Part shown: positions 1 to 8,775 of the stretch, in pieces
How positions within the stretch are numbered: position 1 is the stretch's first letter
Layout of the letters: each line of letters starts with the position of its first letter
The notes under the pieces: generated by a model
The model's input: the letters and a program-made list of their open reading frames with translations, nothing else
Database searches by the model: none
Told to the model about the DNA's origin: nothing
NCBI GenBank assembly: GCA_963793025.1
Contig: CAWBYL010000004.1
Coordinates: forward strand, 124,001 to 188,000
Direction of reading: 5' to 3'
From: CAWBYL01 sp963793025
GTDB lineage: Bacteria; Actinomycetota; Acidimicrobiia; Acidimicrobiales; Acidimicrobilacustridaceae
DNA length: 64,000 bases
Made by a program: the position numbers and the translations under genes

Positions 1-352
1 CGGCGAAGCGGGCCACGAACCGCACCGGGACCTCGCCCACGGCCACGTCGACCTGGGCCCCGGCGATGCGGCCCCCGCGCCAGGCCGCCTTCAGCGCGGG
101 CCAGGATGCGAGCCGGGCGCTGCGCTTGGCCACCCGCCGGGAGTCGGCCGAGGTGAGGGTGGCCTCGTCGTGGAGCCACGAGCCCATGGACCCTGCCCCC
201 CGGTCGCGCCACAGCTCGGCGTCGGCGAAGGCCACCTCGGCCTCGGCGATCTTGGCCGCCCAACGGTCGAGCAGTCGTCGTGCCTCCACGATGGCGTCGG
301 CGTCGGCGGGGACTTCTGCCGCCTCGATCGCCTCCGCCATCCCCGTGAACAT
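1..352 (-). CDS. DUF222 (HNH/13E12-type) protein, N-terminal part, runs off left edge
   Basis: The minus strand is open from an ATG at 352 (or 340) to the window edge, about 117 codons. The residues LLDRWAAKIAEAEVAFADAE and, further on, GSMGSWLHDEATLTSADSRR match the alpha-helical DUF222 region that precedes an HNH nuclease domain in the actinobacterial 13E12 repeat family. The HNH part would lie outside the window, so nuclease function cannot be confirmed. These genes are common and multicopy in actinobacteria, and their role is poorly defined. No clear ribosome binding site precedes either ATG. It reads the same way as the downstream catabolic operon but is separated from it by about 90 bases and is probably unrelated to it. 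Confidence 0.7.
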   Translation of the reverse strand, partial: MFTGMAEAIEAAEVPADADAIVEARRLLDRWAAKIAEAEVAFADAELWRDRGAGSMGSWLHDEATLTSADSRRVAKRSARLASWPALKAAWRGGRIAGAQVDVAVGEVPVRFVARFA

Positions 353-440
353 GAGATCGAGTCTAGCGAACGCACGCGGCGCATGACAACGATGAAAGCC
401 AGATCTTCTCGTAGATCGGGAGATCGACCAGGACGGGGCA

Positions 441-2361
441 CTAGCTGCGGCCGGCGCGATCGACGAAGGCGTCGAGGGCGGTGGGGTCGGAGAGCGAGCC
501 GCGGCTGGCGACCTCGTCGGCCGGCGCGCCGAGCAGGATGCGCTTGACCGGTACCTCGAGCTTCTTGCCCGAGTGGGTGCGGGGGATGGCCGGGACCTCG
601 ATGACCTCGTCGGGGACGTGGCGAGGCGACAGCACGGTGCGCAGGTCGGCGCCGATGCGATCGACGAGGGCGTCGTCGAGCGTCGTTCCCGGGTCGAGGG
701 CGACGAACAGCAGCAGGCGGCCCGGGCCGCCACCGTCGTCCTCCAAGTGCACCACCAGGCTGTCCCGCGACACCGGGCACCGCCTCCACGACCGCGTAGA
801 ACTCGCTGGTGCCGAGACGGACCCCGCCGCGGTTCAGGGTGGCGTCGGAGCGTCCGGTGATGATGCACGACCCGCGGTCGGTGACGGTGAGCCAGTCGCC
901 GTGGCACCACACGCCCGGGAAGCGGGAGTAGTAGGCGTCGCGGTAGCGCTGGCCGTCGTCGTCGCCCCAGAAGCGCAGGGGCATGCTGGGCATGGGCGCG
1001 GTGACCACGAGCTCGCCCTGCTCTCCGATCACCGGACGGCCGGACTCGTCGAAGGCCTCCACCCGGGCGCCGAGCTCGCGGCAGCTGATCTCGCCGGCCA
1101 CGACGGGCACCAGCGGGCTCCCGCCGACGAAGGCGGTGCACACGTCGGTGCCACCGCTGATCGACGTGAGCCAGACGGTGGGGAGCTGGGAGTACACCCA
1201 CTCGGAGGCCTCGTTCGGGAGCGGCGCGCCGGTCGACCCGACCGAGCGCAGCGCGCCCAGGTCGCCCACGCCCCGGAGGGAGAGCCCGGCGCGGCGACAC
1301 GACGACAGGAACGGAGCGCCGGCCCCGAAGACGGTCACGCCGGTCTCGGCCGCCAGGCGCCAGAGGGCGCCCAGATCGGGCCAACCGGGGTCGCCGTCGA
1401 ACAGCACGATGGTGGCCCCGACGCACAGACCCGAGACCAGGAAGTTCCACATCATCCAGCCGGTCGTGGTGAACCAGAAGAAGCGGTCGCCGGGCCCGAG
1501 GTCCTGGTGGAGGCCCAGGGCCTTGAGGTGTTCCAGCAGGATGCCGCCGTGGCCGTGGACGATGGCCTTGGGGGGGCCGGTGGTGCCCGAGGAGAAGAGC
1601 ACGTAGAGCGGGTGGTCGAAGGCAACCGGCTCGAAGTCGAGGGGAGCGGCCTCCGCCGTCAGCTCGGCCCAGCCGTCGTCGACGTCGACGACGGCGGTGA
1701 GCGACGGCAGGGCGGCCACGATCTCGTCCACCTCGGCGCGGCGGTCCACGTCCTTGCTCCCGTACCGATAGCCCCTCGACACCAGCAGGACCGCGGGGTC
1801 GAGCTGGCCGAACCGGTCGATCACGCTTCGGGCTCCGAACTCGGGAGGACACGAGGCCCACACCGCGCCCAGGCTGGCCGCGGCCAGGAGGGCGATCACG
1901 GCCTCCGGTCCGTTCGGGAGGTACCCCACGACCCGATCGCCGGATCCGACCCCGAGGCGGGCCAGCCCGAACCGGCAGCGAGCGACCTGGTCGCGCAGGT
2001 CGTCCCACGACAGTTGGCGAGGTCCGTGCGACTGCGACCGGGCCACGACGGCGGTCCCGGCGCCGGTGGTGGCCAGTGCACGGGCGGCGTAGTTGAGTCG
2101 GGCCCCGGGGAACCATCGGGCGCCCGGCATGGCGGTCCCCGCCAGCACCGCGTCGTAGGGGGTGGAGGCCTCGACGGCGAAGAACCGCCAGATCGAGGAC
2201 CAGAACGCGGGAAGGTCGTCGACCGACCAGCGCCACAGCTCGTCGTAGTCGGCGAACCGGAGATCGAGCTCGGACTCGAGCCAGGACAGGTAGTGCCCGA
2301 TCACCGACGTCCGGCGAACGTCGGGGGGCGGCGCCCAGAGGGTCCTGGGCGGCTGGTTCAT
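441..2361 (-). CDS. aacS: acetoacetyl-CoA synthetase (one frameshift)
   Basis: ANL-superfamily adenylate-forming enzyme that activates acetoacetate to acetoacetyl-CoA in the cytosol. The N-terminus has the ACS-type extension (LWAPPPDVRRTSVIGHYLSWL), and the phosphate-binding motif SSGTTGPPKAIVHGHGG is clear. The reading frame breaks near 775: residues up to EFYAVVEAVPGV are in one frame and SRDSLVVHLEDDGGG onward, including the C-terminal lysine region RTHSGKKLEVPVKRILLG, are in another, ending at 441. Joined, the length (about 640 residues) is normal for AacS, so a single-base error is more likely than a pseudogene. The ATG at 2361 overlaps the stop of the CitE-like gene (ATGA), so translation is coupled. 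Last gene of the operon, consistent with salvage of acetoacetate released upstream. Confidence 0.85.
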
Positions 2362-3179
2362 CGTGCGGTTCCGGAGCCGGCGGCGAGCACGGCACGGGCC
2401 CGGGCGGCCACCACCTCGTCGACCATCTGGCCCTCGAAGGCGATGGTGGTCCCGCCGGCCTGGGCGAAGGCGGCGAGGAGGCGTCGGGCCCAGTCGGTCT
2501 CCTCGCTGCGTGGGGAGGAAGGCCTCGTTGGCCAGACCGACCTGCGCCGGGTGGATGCACGAGCTTGCCGGCGTAGCCGAGGGCGCGCGCGGCGCGCGCC
2601 TCGCTCACGAACCGGTCGTGGTCGCCGAAGTCGATGGTGACCATGTCGAGGGCGGGGACGCCGGCCACCCGGGCGGCCATGGCCACGTGGGCCCGGGCGT
2701 GGGCCACTTCGGCGTTGTCCGCCGTGCGCACGCCACCCAGGTCGGCGACGTAGTCCTCGGCCCCGAAGTAGCAGGCCGTCACCGGCCCGAGGAGCAGGTC
2801 ACGGGCGTCGAGGACCCCGCGAACGGTCTCGATCCCGGCGATCACGGATCGGCCGCCGAGGCTGTCGGCCAGGTCGGCGACCTGGCCGACGCACTCGAGC
2901 TTGGGCACGACCACCCCGGCGACCTCGTCGGGCAGGCCGACGGCGTCGTCGGCGAACCACTCCGTGCCCGGCGGGTTCACCCGCACGTACACGTCGACCA
3001 CGGCCGGCCAACCCGGCGGCGGCCTCGCGCACGGCGGCGCGAGCGGCGACCTTGTCGGACGGGGGGACGGCATCCTCGAGGTCGAGGACCACCACGTCGG
3101 GCGCCGTTCGGGGCGCCTTGGCGGCCAGGTCGGGCCGACTTCCGGGGACGAAGAGCACGCTGCGCCAGCGCGGCGTCAT
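2358..3179 (-). CDS. CitE-like CoA-ester lyase, HpcH/HpaI family (frameshifted)
   Basis: TIM-barrel lyase of the HpcH/HpaI aldolase family, which cleaves 3-hydroxy-3-methyl- or malyl-type CoA thioesters. The start WRSVLFVPGSRPDLAAKA and the motif VVVLDLEDAVPPSDK are typical. Later residues (YVRVNPPGTEW, VVVPKLECV, AGKLVHPAQVGLANEAFLP) are complete but lie in other frames, with breaks near 3008 and 2512; I read these as sequence errors. Repaired length is about 270 residues, as in CitE-like proteins. It lies between MaoC and AacS. In Mycobacterium tuberculosis the CitE-like Rv2498c (a 3-hydroxyacyl-CoA lyase) sits beside a MaoC protein in a leucine/itaconate catabolic cluster, so cleavage of HMG-CoA or citramalyl-CoA is plausible here (inference). 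Confidence 0.75.
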
Positions 3180-3646
3180 GTCGGCCGTCGGTTCATGAGG
3201 GCCGAGCGCCGACAGCGGGCCACCAGCTCGTCGCGCTGGTTGAAGGCCTGGTGATCGAACACCACGATGCCCTGGCCCGGGCGGGAGGACGAGGGTCGGG
3301 CCGAGACGACCTCGGTGCGAGCGTGGATGGTGTCGCCGTGGAACACCGGCGCAGGGAACGCGGTCTCCTCGAATCCCAGGTTGGCGACGGTCGTGCCGTG
3401 GGTGGTCTCGTACACCGAGAGCCCGATCAGCAGCGACAGCGTGAACAGGCTGTTCACCAGTCGTTCCCCGAACTCCGTCGTCTCGGCGAAGGCCCGGTCG
3501 AGGTGCAGCGGCGCGGGGTTCATGGTCATCACCGAGAAGAGGGTGTTGTCGGCCTCGGTGATGGTGCGGGTGATGGCGTGGTCGATCACCAGCCCGGGGG
3601 TCAGATCCTCGAACCAGCGTCCCATCGCCGGGCGTTCATCGGGCAT
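3176..3646 (-). CDS. MaoC-family hydratase
   Basis: Hot-dog-fold enoyl-CoA hydratase of about 156 residues. The hydratase-2 style motif is seen as MTMNPAPLHLDRAFAE, with Asn in the position where many MaoC proteins have Asp. The fold continues through VFHGDTIHARTEV and the C-terminal FNQRDELVARCRR. An AGGAG lies 8 bases upstream of the ATG at 3646; an in-frame GTG six bases further out is less well placed. The end overlaps the start of the CitE-like lyase by four bases. The pair MaoC plus CitE suggests hydration of a branched, mesaconyl- or methylglutaconyl-type CoA ester followed by carbon-carbon cleavage; this substrate assignment is inference. Confidence 0.8.
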   Translation of the reverse strand: MPDERPAMGRWFEDLTPGLVIDHAITRTITEADNTLFSVMTMNPAPLHLDRAFAETTEFGERLVNSLFTLSLLIGLSVYETTHGTTVANLGFEETAFPAPVFHGDTIHARTEVVSARPSSSRPGQGIVVFDHQAFNQRDELVARCRRSALMNRRPT

Positions 3647-3671
3647 GGCCACACTCCTCGCTCGGGCCGCG

Positions 3672-4451
3672 CTACCGGCCGTGCCACTCGGGGTCGCGCT
3701 TCTCGGCGAAGGCGCGGGCCCCTTCCTGAGCGTCCTCGGAGGCGAAGACGACGTTCACCAGCTCGTTCTGGCGCGCCCACAGCTCCTCCTCGGTGAGGCC
3801 TGGGCTGGCCCGCAGGAGCTGCTTCACGGCCTGGACGCCGAGTGGGCCGTTGGCGGCGATGGTCCGGGCCAACCCCACGGCTGCGTCCAGCGTGTCTCCG
3901 TCCTCGGTCACCTCGGTGACGAGGCCGTACCCGAGCGCGTCGTCAGCCCCGATGAGCTCGCCGGTCAGGGCCAGCCGGTTGACCATCGCCATCGGCACGG
4001 TGCGGGGCAGCTTCAACAGGGCTCCTCCGCCGGGGAACAGCCCGTGGCGCACCTCGGGCAGACCGAAGGTGGCGGTGCGGGCGGCCACGACGAGGTCGGC
4101 CACGAGGGCGAGCTCCAGGCCGCCGCCCACCGCGGCTCCCTCGACGGCTGCGATCAGCGGCTTGCGGGCACCGTGGCGAAAGACGCGCCCCACACCCTTG
4201 GGCAACCCGGCCCGGGCGAAGGCCCGCAGGTCGAGACCGGCGCAGAACGTGCCGCCCCGCCCGTGGATCACCCCGACGCGGAGCTCGTCGTCGCCGTCGA
4301 GCTGCTCGAAGGCGGCGAGCAGGCCGAGCGACAGGCTCGAATCGATGGCGTTGCGCACCTCGGGGCGGTCGAGGGCGATCACGAGCACCGGCCCCTCGAT
4401 CTCGGTGCGGACCGTCTCCTCGGGCGTCACTGCTCGTCCTTCGTCTGCCAT
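3672..4451 (-). CDS. enoyl-CoA hydratase/isomerase (crotonase family)
   Basis: Crotonase-fold protein of 259 residues. The CoA-binding and oxyanion-hole segment GGTFCAGLDLRAFA and the second segment VEGAAVGGGLELALVADL are intact, and the catalytic-glutamate region FGLPEVRHGLFPGGG is present. It therefore probably hydrates or isomerises a 2-enoyl-CoA. I place the start at ATG 4451 rather than the earlier in-frame start at 4472, because GTGGGG lies just upstream. The C-terminus (EGARAFAEKRDPEW) is the usual end of FadA/EchA-type monomers. It is preceded by the 3-hydroxyacyl-CoA dehydrogenase, so the two may catalyse consecutive beta-oxidation steps. Confidence 0.85.
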   Translation of the reverse strand: MADEGRAVTPEETVRTEIEGPVLVIALDRPEVRNAIDSSLSLGLLAAFEQLDGDDELRVGVIHGRGGTFCAGLDLRAFARAGLPKGVGRVFRHGARKPLIAAVEGAAVGGGLELALVADLVVAARTATFGLPEVRHGLFPGGGALLKLPRTVPMAMVNRLALTGELIGADDALGYGLVTEVTEDGDTLDAAVGLARTIAANGPLGVQAVKQLLRASPGLTEEELWARQNELVNVVFASEDAQEGARAFAEKRDPEWHGR

Positions 4452-4494
4452 GGACCCCACGCGGGCACGCACGGACCCGGAACGCGGGTGGGGC

Positions 4495-5376
4495 TCATGA
4501 TGAGGAGTAGTCGTGGAAGCCGCGACCGGTCTTGCGACCGAGCAGGCCGGCGTCGACCATGCGCGAGAGCATCGGGGGAGGGGCGTACAGCGGCTCCTTG
4601 AACTCCTCGTACATCGACGACGCCACCGCCATCACCGTGTCGAGGCCGATCAGGTCACTGAGGGCCAAGGGCCCGAGCGGGTGGGCGCAACCCTGGACCA
4701 TGCCCTGGTCGATGTCGGCCGGGGTGGCGAACCCGGACTCCAGCATGCGGATGGCCGAGAGCAGATAGGGGACGAGCAGGGCGTTGACGACGAAACCGGC
4801 CCGGTCCTGGCTGCGGATCACGTGCTTGGCCAGTGGCCCCGACGCGAAGGCCTCGGCCTGCTCGACGACCTCGGGGGCAGTGAGCAGCGACGGCACCAGT
4901 TCGACGAGAGGGAGCACGGGAACGGGGTTGAAGAAGTGGATGCCGATGACCTGTTCGGGCCGCTCGGTGGCCATGGCCAGCTTCATGATCGGGATCGACG
5001 ACGTGTTGGAGGCGAGCACGGCGTCGTCGGCCGTCACCACCTCGTCGATCATCCGGAAGGCGTCGAGCTTCAGCCCTTCGAGCTCGGGGACGGCTTCGAC
5101 GACCAGCTGACGGTCGGCGAGGGCGTCCCGGTCCTCGGTGAGGGTGATCCGGGCGAGCGTGGCCGCGGACTCGTCGTCGTTCAGCTTCTGGCGACGCACG
5201 GCCTGGCCCAGCGAGGCCGTCAGCCGGGCGAGGCCTGTCTCGGCGGCGGCGCCGTCGGCCTCCAGCACCACCACGTCGAGCCCGGCGCGACCGGCGACCT
5301 CGGCGATGCCCGAGCCCATGAGACCGCAGCCGACGACGCCGATGCGTTCGACGCCGCCACTCGTCGAACCACTCAC
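4495..5376 (-). CDS. 3-hydroxyacyl-CoA (3-hydroxybutyryl-CoA type) dehydrogenase
   Basis: NAD-dependent oxidation of 3-hydroxyacyl-CoA to 3-oxoacyl-CoA. The Rossmann loop GVVGCGLMGSGIAEV is at the N-terminus, the catalytic segments NTSSIPIMKLA and GIHFFNPVPVLPLVE follow, and the C-terminal helical domain contains DRAGFVVNALLVPYL. The length, 293 residues, is that of the short bacterial HBDH/FadB2 type. The GTG at 5376 overlaps the stop of the preceding SDR (GTGA), which marks translational coupling and rules out the much longer upstream extension of the open frame. Specificity for chain length or branching cannot be read from the sequence. Confidence 0.87.
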   Translation of the reverse strand: MSGSTSGGVERIGVVGCGLMGSGIAEVAGRAGLDVVVLEADGAAAETGLARLTASLGQAVRRQKLNDDESAATLARITLTEDRDALADRQLVVEAVPELEGLKLDAFRMIDEVVTADDAVLASNTSSIPIMKLAMATERPEQVIGIHFFNPVPVLPLVELVPSLLTAPEVVEQAEAFASGPLAKHVIRSQDRAGFVVNALLVPYLLSAIRMLESGFATPADIDQGMVQGCAHPLGPLALSDLIGLDTVMAVASSMYEEFKEPLYAPPPMLSRMVDAGLLGRKTGRGFHDYSSS

Positions 5377-6200
5377 ATCCGACCCAGGAGGAAGTTCACG
5401 GTCGGGGTGGCGTCGGGCCACTGCTCGGTGACACCGGCCGAGAAGTAGCCCATGTCGGTGACGATGGTGACCCCGTTGAGAGCGGCGGCGGCCGCGCTGC
5501 AGAGGAAGACGAGGGCGTTGGCCTGCTCGAGTGGCGTGGAGGCTTCGACACCGACGTCGGCTCGGTAGTCGGCGCCGAACCCGAGCCACATCTCGGGGTT
5601 GGCCTGGGCCAGGGGGGTGTCGGTGGGCCCAGGGGCGATGGCGTTGATGCGGACGCCCTTCTTCAGGAACCGATGGGCGCTGGAGGCCACGTAGGTGCAG
5701 ATGGCCTGCTTGGTCGACATGTAGTCGGCCCCGCCGTTCTCGGCGACCCAGGCCACGGCCGCGTCGAAGTCAGGGGTGGCGAGGTACTCCATGTTGCGGG
5801 CCAGGTTGGACTCCCAGCCGAGGCCGGCAGCCGACGAGATCATGGCGACGGCGCCGCCGGCGCCGAGCGTGCCCTCGCCGATCATCCGCTCGATGAGGTG
5901 GCGGTGGCCGATGAAGTTGATCTTCTCGATGTCGGGGGTGCCCTCGTCGACCCCGGCGCACGAGAACAGGGCGTGGACCGGGCCCCCGCACTCGTCGACG
6001 GCGGCGTCGATCGACGCCTGCTCGGCCAGGTTGACCTGGATCCCCTTGGCTCCCTCGAGGTCGACCGGGGCGTAGTCCATGACCACGACCTCGGCGCCGG
6101 CGTCGAGGAGCAGCTCGGCCGCGGCGCGACCCATGCCCGTGGCGCCGCCGACGACGAGGGCGCGCTTTCCGTCGTAGCGGAACGCATCGAACAGTGACAT
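5373..6200 (-). CDS. short-chain dehydrogenase, 3-alpha-HSD/coniferyl-alcohol dehydrogenase-like
   Basis: NAD(P)-dependent SDR of 275 residues. The cofactor loop is GGATGMGRA, an active-site serine lies in MISSAAGLGW, and the catalytic Tyr/Lys are in YMSTKQA. Between the serine and tyrosine there is an insertion (NMEYLATPDFDAAVAWVAEN) typical of the subgroup that includes bacterial 3-alpha-hydroxysteroid dehydrogenase and coniferyl-alcohol dehydrogenase. The C-terminus ends VTIVTDMGYFSAGV plus a short tail. A GGGG sits about 8 bases upstream of the ATG. It follows the CoA-transferase by 42 bases in the same operon. It likely oxidises a ring or side-chain alcohol; steroid specificity is only a family-level hint. 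Confidence 0.82.
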   Translation of the reverse strand: MSLFDAFRYDGKRALVVGGATGMGRAAAELLLDAGAEVVVMDYAPVDLEGAKGIQVNLAEQASIDAAVDECGGPVHALFSCAGVDEGTPDIEKINFIGHRHLIERMIGEGTLGAGGAVAMISSAAGLGWESNLARNMEYLATPDFDAAVAWVAENGGADYMSTKQAICTYVASSAHRFLKKGVRINAIAPGPTDTPLAQANPEMWLGFGADYRADVGVEASTPLEQANALVFLCSAAAAALNGVTIVTDMGYFSAGVTEQWPDATPTVNFLLGRM

Positions 6201-6242
6201 GTCAGTACCCCTGGTTGGTGTGGTGGATCACGATTGTGGTCA

Positions 6243-7448
6243 TCAGGCGACGACGCCGCGGACCTTGAGGTCGATGATGGTGTCCCAGTCGAGCCCGAGG
6301 TCCGTGAGGATCTGGTCGCCGTGCTCGTTGAGCTCGGGAGCTCGACCGGGAGCCGCGGCTTCGCCACCGAACTGCACCGGCGCAGTGGCCAGCTGGACCG
6401 TCACGCCGCTGGCGGTGACGCTGTCCTGGACGTAGCTGTTGGCGACGGTCTGGGGATCGACCGCGACCTCGAGGGTGTTCTGGGCCACGGCCCACTGGCC
6501 GTCGAAGGAGGCCAGCTGCTCCCGCCAGTGCGCCAGCGGGGCGCCCACGAAGATCTCCTCGAGCAGCGCGACGGCCTCGTCGCAGTGGGCGAGCAGCGTG
6601 GCGTGGTCGGCGAAGCGCTCGTCGGCCGCCATCTCGGGGTGGTCGATGGCCTCACACAAGCCCGCCCAGTAGCGGCCGGCCTGGAGGCAGGTGAACCAGA
6701 GGATGTGGCCGTCCTCGGTCTCGTACATGCGCGAGAGCGGGTTCCCACCCATCTGCGACACGGGGGGCGGGGCCCACGGCACATCGTGCTGCAGAGACAG
6801 CGCGAGGGCCTGCCCCATGGCCCACAGGCCGACGCCCAGCAGCGACACATCGACCTCGGTGGCCTCGCCCGTGCGCTCGCGGTGCAGCAGCGCGCCCATG
6901 ATCCCTCCGGCGATGGTCATGCCTCCGATGGAGTCCCCGAAGCCGGGCGCCGGCGGGACCGGCACCAGGTCGTACTCCGGGCGCATGGCGCCCATGGCGA
7001 TGCCGGCGCGGGCCCAGAACGCCAGGGCGTCGTAGGAGCCCTTGTCGGCGTCGGGGCCCCGTTCGCCCTGGCCGGTGCCCCGCACGTAGACGATGTCGGG
7101 GTTGTGGGCCCGGATGTCATCGACGTCGATCTGGAGCTTGGTGCGCACGCTCGGCAGCTTGTTGGTGAGGAACACGTCGCTGTCGGCCGCCAACCGGTAG
7201 AGGATGTCGAGGCCGTCGGGCGACGTGAGATCGAGGCCCAGGCTCTTCTTGCCCCGGTTGGAGTGCTCGAGCAACGGGTGCCCGGCGGCCGAGACCTGGG
7301 CGATGCCCGACGAGGCGAGACCGCGCATGGCGTCGCCCCGTTCGACGTGCTCGATCTTGATGACCTCGGCTCCCCAGTCGGACAGCAGAGCCGAGGCGGC
7401 GGGCACGAAGGTGTGCTCGGCCACCTCCAGGATGCGGATGCCCTTCAT
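6243..7448 (-). CDS. CaiB/BaiF family III CoA-transferase
   Basis: Moves CoA between a donor thioester and a free acid, an ATP-sparing activation. The N-terminus MKGIRILEVAEHTFVPAASA and the following WGAEVIKIEH are signature segments of the family, and the probable catalytic Asp is in GSYDALAFWARAG. The length is 401 residues. The ATG at 7448 is the last of three closely spaced possible starts (a TTG and a GTG lie just upstream). The bile-acid CoA-transferase BaiF and carnitine CaiB are in this family, but no substrate can be assigned. It is downstream of the ACAD modules and upstream of the SDR, so it may supply CoA esters to the same pathway. Confidence 0.85.
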   Translation of the reverse strand: MKGIRILEVAEHTFVPAASALLSDWGAEVIKIEHVERGDAMRGLASSGIAQVSAAGHPLLEHSNRGKKSLGLDLTSPDGLDILYRLAADSDVFLTNKLPSVRTKLQIDVDDIRAHNPDIVYVRGTGQGERGPDADKGSYDALAFWARAGIAMGAMRPEYDLVPVPPAPGFGDSIGGMTIAGGIMGALLHRERTGEATEVDVSLLGVGLWAMGQALALSLQHDVPWAPPPVSQMGGNPLSRMYETEDGHILWFTCLQAGRYWAGLCEAIDHPEMAADERFADHATLLAHCDEAVALLEEIFVGAPLAHWREQLASFDGQWAVAQNTLEVAVDPQTVANSYVQDSVTASGVTVQLATAPVQFGGEAAAPGRAPELNEHGDQILTDLGLDWDTIIDLKVRGVVA

Positions 7449-7512
7449 CACTGCGGTCAACGGAGTACCTCCGGTGGTCGGACGTTCGAGGGTCAGGTTG
7501 GGCGAGGCCGGG

Positions 7513-8775
7513 TCACGTCGGTCCTCGTGGGACGTCTCGGAAGGCGACGCCGCGGTCCTCGCTGCGCTCGCGGGGCATGCCGAGCACCCGCTCGCTGATG
7601 ACGTTGCGGGCCATCTCGGTGGTGCCGCCACCGATGCAGGAGATCTGGCGCATGAGGAAGTCCATTCCGCCGTCGACGAGGGTTCCGTCGTCCTCGGACC
7701 AGGCCACGCCGTCGACGCCGCTGACCTCGTGGATGAGGGTGGTGATGCGGTTCGAGGACAGCCCTCCGTAGAGGCGTCCGATGGCGGCGGACTGGTCGGA
7801 CATCTTCTCGGAGGCCATGCCGGCACGGAGGCGGTCCTGCAGGGCCTCTCCCGTCCACTGCAACGTGTACGCCTCGCCGATCAGGTCGGCGACGCGGTCG
7901 TCGTCGAGGTGCCCTGCGGCGCGAGCCGCTCGCAGCACCGCGGCGGCGCCGGCGCCGCTGGCGGACTCGCTGGTCGGCATGGTGACGAACGGCGAGTGGT
8001 GCAGCATCCGCTCGTGGAACATCCACCGCGTGCCGACCGTCCAGCCGTCGTCGACGTCCCCGATGCGGTCGCTGTCGGGCACCCGCAGGTCGGTCAGGTA
8101 CTCCTGGCAGAAGTCCTTGAAGCCGTTGAGCAGGGCGATGCGCTGGACCTCGATGCCGGGCTGGTGGATCGGGAAGATGAACACCGACAGGCCCCGGTGC
8201 TTGGCGACGTCCCAGTTGGTGCGGGCCAGGCAGAGCCCCCAGTCGGACCACCAGGCGCCGGTGGTCCACACCTTCGAGCCGTTGAGGATCCACTCGTCGC
8301 CGTCGCGGACCGCGGTGGTGAGGGCGCCGGCGACGTCCGATCCGCCGCTCGGCTCCGACAGGAACTGCATCCACAGCTCCTCGCCGCTGGAGCATGGCCG
8401 GGATGTGGGCCCGCTTCTGCTCCTCGGTGCCGAAGTCGAGCAGCACGGCCATGCACGGTGTGAAGGTCGGTGACTGGAAGCGGGCCGGGTACTCGTAGCC
8501 GCTGAGCTCCTCGTTGAGGGCCCGCTGGTGGGCCGGGGTCAGGCCCTGGCCGCCGTACGCACGGGGGACGCAGACGCCGGCGAGGCCGGCGTCGAAGAGC
8601 TGGCGTTGGACGGCGCGCTCGTGGGCGACCTCGGCCAGCTCCTCCTCGTCGGACTTGTCGTTGCGCAACAGCGAGCCCCGGGCGCCTTGCATCGCCGGCT
8701 CGAGGTTGGCCCGCACGAACTCACGGGCCCGGCGCCGGAAGGTATCGAGGTCCTCGATCTCGTCGAGTGGCTCAC
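7513..8775 (-). CDS. acyl-CoA dehydrogenase, large-type module (one frameshift; boundary uncertain)
   Basis: FAD-dependent alpha,beta-dehydrogenation of an acyl-CoA. Residues DTFRRRAREFVRANLEPAM start the helical N-domain, FLSEPSGGSDVAGALTT is the FAD/substrate motif, and IGGGTTEMARNVISERVLG is the C-terminal motif with the catalytic-type glutamate. A frameshift near 8380 separates PAMLQRRG from MQFLSEPSGG. The module is read without a stop from the preceding small-type ACAD module; GTGA at 8772-8775 looks like a stop/start overlap but is out of frame with both. I therefore give 8775 only as an approximate boundary. Either two genes have been joined by hidden indels or this is a real fusion of two ACAD modules. 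Confidence 0.7.

Noticed and set aside
1..352. Homing endonuclease or mobile element at the left edge
   Set aside because: Only the DUF222 part is visible; no HNH motif, terminal repeats or target duplication can be seen in the window.
481..2640. 719-codon open frame on the plus strand opposite the acetoacetyl-CoA synthetase
   Set aside because: It encodes a low-complexity, Gly/His/Glu-rich translation typical of the antisense of a GC-rich gene, with no family resemblance, while the minus strand holds a clear ANL enzyme.
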